From assembly GCA_041655035.1 (NCBI GenBank), contig JBAZCN010000170.1, forward strand, positions 1 to 6,485: a stretch of DNA of 6,485 bases, written 5' to 3'. Shown in pieces: positions 5,239 through 6,485 of the stretch. Both the position numbers and the translations under genes were made by a program. The first letter of the stretch is position 1. Each line of letters begins with the position of its first letter. The stretch comes from NAT127 sp041655035. Lineage in GTDB: Bacteria; Pseudomonadota; Gammaproteobacteria; Pseudomonadales; Porticoccaceae. The notes beneath the pieces are model-generated. The model was not told the origin of the DNA. It ran no database searches and saw only the letters and a list, made by a program, of their open reading frames with translations.

Positions 5239-6485
5239 ATGGAGAACCAGATTTTTGAACTGCAGTACGCCATCGATACGTTTTATTTCCTTATCTGTGG
5301 CGCACTGGTCATGTGGATGGCGGCGGGTTTCGCCATGCTCGAAACCGGCCTGGTGCGCGCCAAGAGCACCACGGAAATCCTCACCAAGAATGTCGGCCTG
5401 TTCGCGATAGCCTGCATCATGTACCTGGTTTGCGGTTATGAAATCATGTACGGCGGCGGCTGGTTCCTGTCGAGCGTCACTACCGTCAAGGGCATGGACG
5501 ATGCGGCGGTTGCCCTGGTGCTGGCGGAGTCGGCGGAGGTCGGCTTTGACGGCGATTCTGTCTACTCCAGTGCCGCCGACTTCTTCTTCCAGGTGGTGTT
5601 CGTGGCCACCGCCTGCTCGATCATTTCCGGCGCCGTTGCCGAGCGGATGAAGTTGTGGACCTTCCTGCTCTTCGCCGTGGTGATGACCGCGTTCATCTAT
5701 CCGATGGAAGGCAGCTGGACCTGGAACGGCGATGCCGTGTTCGGCCTTTACCAGTTGAACTACAGCGATTACGCCGGCTCCGGCATCGTCCATCTGGCGG
5801 GCGCAGCCGCCGCTCTGGCCGGTGTCATTCTGCTTGGGCCGCGGCGGGGCAAATACACCAAGGACGGCAAGGTCCAGGCCATCCCCGGCGCCAACCTGCC
5901 GCTGGCGGCGTTGGGCATGTTCATCCTGTGGATGGGCTGGTTCGGCTTCAACGGCGGTTCCACCCTGAAGCTCGGCGGCATCGCCGTCGCCAACGAGGTG
6001 GCCAACGTGTTCCTCAATACCAACGCCGCGGCCTGCGGCGGCCTGGTCGCCGCACTGGTCCTCGCCCGGGTGCTGTTCGGCAAGGCCGACCTGACCATGG
6101 CCATCAACGGCGCACTCGCCGGCCTGGTGGCGATCACCGCCGAGCCGGCCACCCCCACCCCGCTGCTGGCCACTATCATCGGCGCCATCGGCGGCATCCT
6201 GGTGGTATTCAGCATCACCGCCTTCGACAAGGTGAAGATCGATGACCCGGTCGGTGCCATCTCGGTACACGGTACGGTCGGTATCTGGGGTATCTTCGCG
6301 GTGCTGTTGTCCAACCCCGACGCAACCTTCGTCGGCCAGTTGGTGGGTATGCTGACCATCTTCGCCTGGGTGTTCGGGGTCAGCCTGATCGTCTGGGCGA
6401 TTCTGAAGGCGGTGTTCGGGCTGCGCATCAGCGAGCAGGAAGAGTACGCCGGCGTCGACCTCGCCGAGTGCGGCATGGAAGCCTA
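5239..6485 (+). CDS. amtB: Ammonium channel AmtB (3' end cut by window)
   Basis: The frame stays open from the ATG at 5239 to the window edge, giving 415 residues plus two bases. It encodes an inner-membrane ammonium channel of the Amt/Mep/Rh family. Conserved elements, with likely E. coli equivalents by eye: F121 (Phe107 gate) before ISGAVAERMK; W162 (Trp148); D177 in YSDYAGSGIVH (Asp160) with H185 (His168); WFGFNGGS at 234-241 with F237 (Phe215) and S241 (Ser219); H344 in VHGTVG (His318). Both pore histidines are therefore present. There is no cleavable signal peptide; the first helix starts near residue 15. The cytoplasmic tail GLRISEQEEYAGVDLAECGMEAY is the region GlnK docks against, and only a short end should be missing. 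GGGAG at 5228-5232 supports the start. It is co-transcribed with glnK, 38 nt upstream. Confidence 0.95.
   Translation, partial: MENQIFELQYAIDTFYFLICGALVMWMAAGFAMLETGLVRAKSTTEILTKNVGLFAIACIMYLVCGYEIMYGGGWFLSSVTTVKGMDDAAVALVLAESAEVGFDGDSVYSSAADFFFQVVFVATACSIISGAVAERMKLWTFLLFAVVMTAFIYPMEGSWTWNGDAVFGLYQLNYSDYAGSGIVHLAGAAAALAGVILLGPRRGKYTKDGKVQAIPGANLPLAALGMFILWMGWFGFNGGSTLKLGGIAVANEVANVFLNTNAAACGGLVAALVLARVLFGKADLTMAINGALAGLVAITAEPATPTPLLATIIGAIGGILVVFSITAFDKVKIDDPVGAISVHGTVGIWGIFAVLLSNPDATFVGQLVGMLTIFAWVFGVSLIVWAILKAVFGLRISEQEEYAGVDLAECGMEA

Noticed and set aside
5463..5580. Long polar segment between the second and third helices of AmtB
   Set aside because: Amt proteins normally have an extended periplasmic segment here of similar length, so it is not an insertion.
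4996..6270. Long open frame (424 codons) on the minus strand opposite glnK end and amtB
   Set aside because: Low-complexity His/Gly/Gln/Asp-rich translation, antisense to a clear AmtB frame; typical shadow in GC-rich DNA.

Overview
The window (GC-rich, all genes on the + strand) is a nitrogen-acquisition locus of a Proteobacterium. Protein similarity by eye (UrtCDE, the TIGR02001/Gcw_chp putative porin, GlnK, AmtB) and a recognisable NtrC/sigma-54 control region suggest a Gammaproteobacterium, perhaps marine or halophilic. That assignment is inference; no rRNA or species marker is present.

Layout. (1) Positions 1-2788 hold the distal part of a urea ABC-transporter operon: the tail of urtB, complete urtC, urtD and urtE. 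The genes are packed with 2-nt gaps and are clearly co-transcribed from a promoter upstream of the window. UrtB and UrtC form the membrane channel, UrtD and UrtE are the ATPases, and the binding protein UrtA would lie upstream. (2) Positions 2786-2847 hold a compound inverted repeat that starts inside the urtE stop codon and may be a weak terminator. (3) Positions 2876-3862 encode an exported, extremely glycine-rich, partly collagen-like protein with a C-terminal coiled coil. I do not recognise its function. It ends at a textbook intrinsic terminator (3885-3910). (4) Positions 3911-4144 form a 234-nt control region with an NtrC-type palindrome, an A/T-rich stretch, a sigma-54 -24/-12 promoter and a leader hairpin. 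(5) Positions 4145-6485 hold a three-gene unit: a TIGR02001/TorF-type outer-membrane beta-barrel protein, glnK (PII protein) and amtB (ammonium channel, cut by the window end). A perfect 13-bp hairpin sits between the barrel gene and glnK.

How the parts work together. Under nitrogen limitation, phosphorylated NtrC with sigma-54 RNA polymerase would switch on the barrel gene, glnK and amtB. AmtB conducts ammonium across the inner membrane, GlnK gates AmtB according to nitrogen status, and the barrel protein is a candidate outer-membrane port for the same nutrient stream. The neighbouring Urt system imports urea, whose hydrolysis yields ammonium. The most interesting items are the well-spaced NtrC/sigma-54 architecture, the uncharacterised barrel protein inside a glnK-amtB operon, and the orphan glycine-rich secreted protein between the two nitrogen systems. 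I saw no RNA genes, insertion sequences, CRISPR arrays or phage genes.
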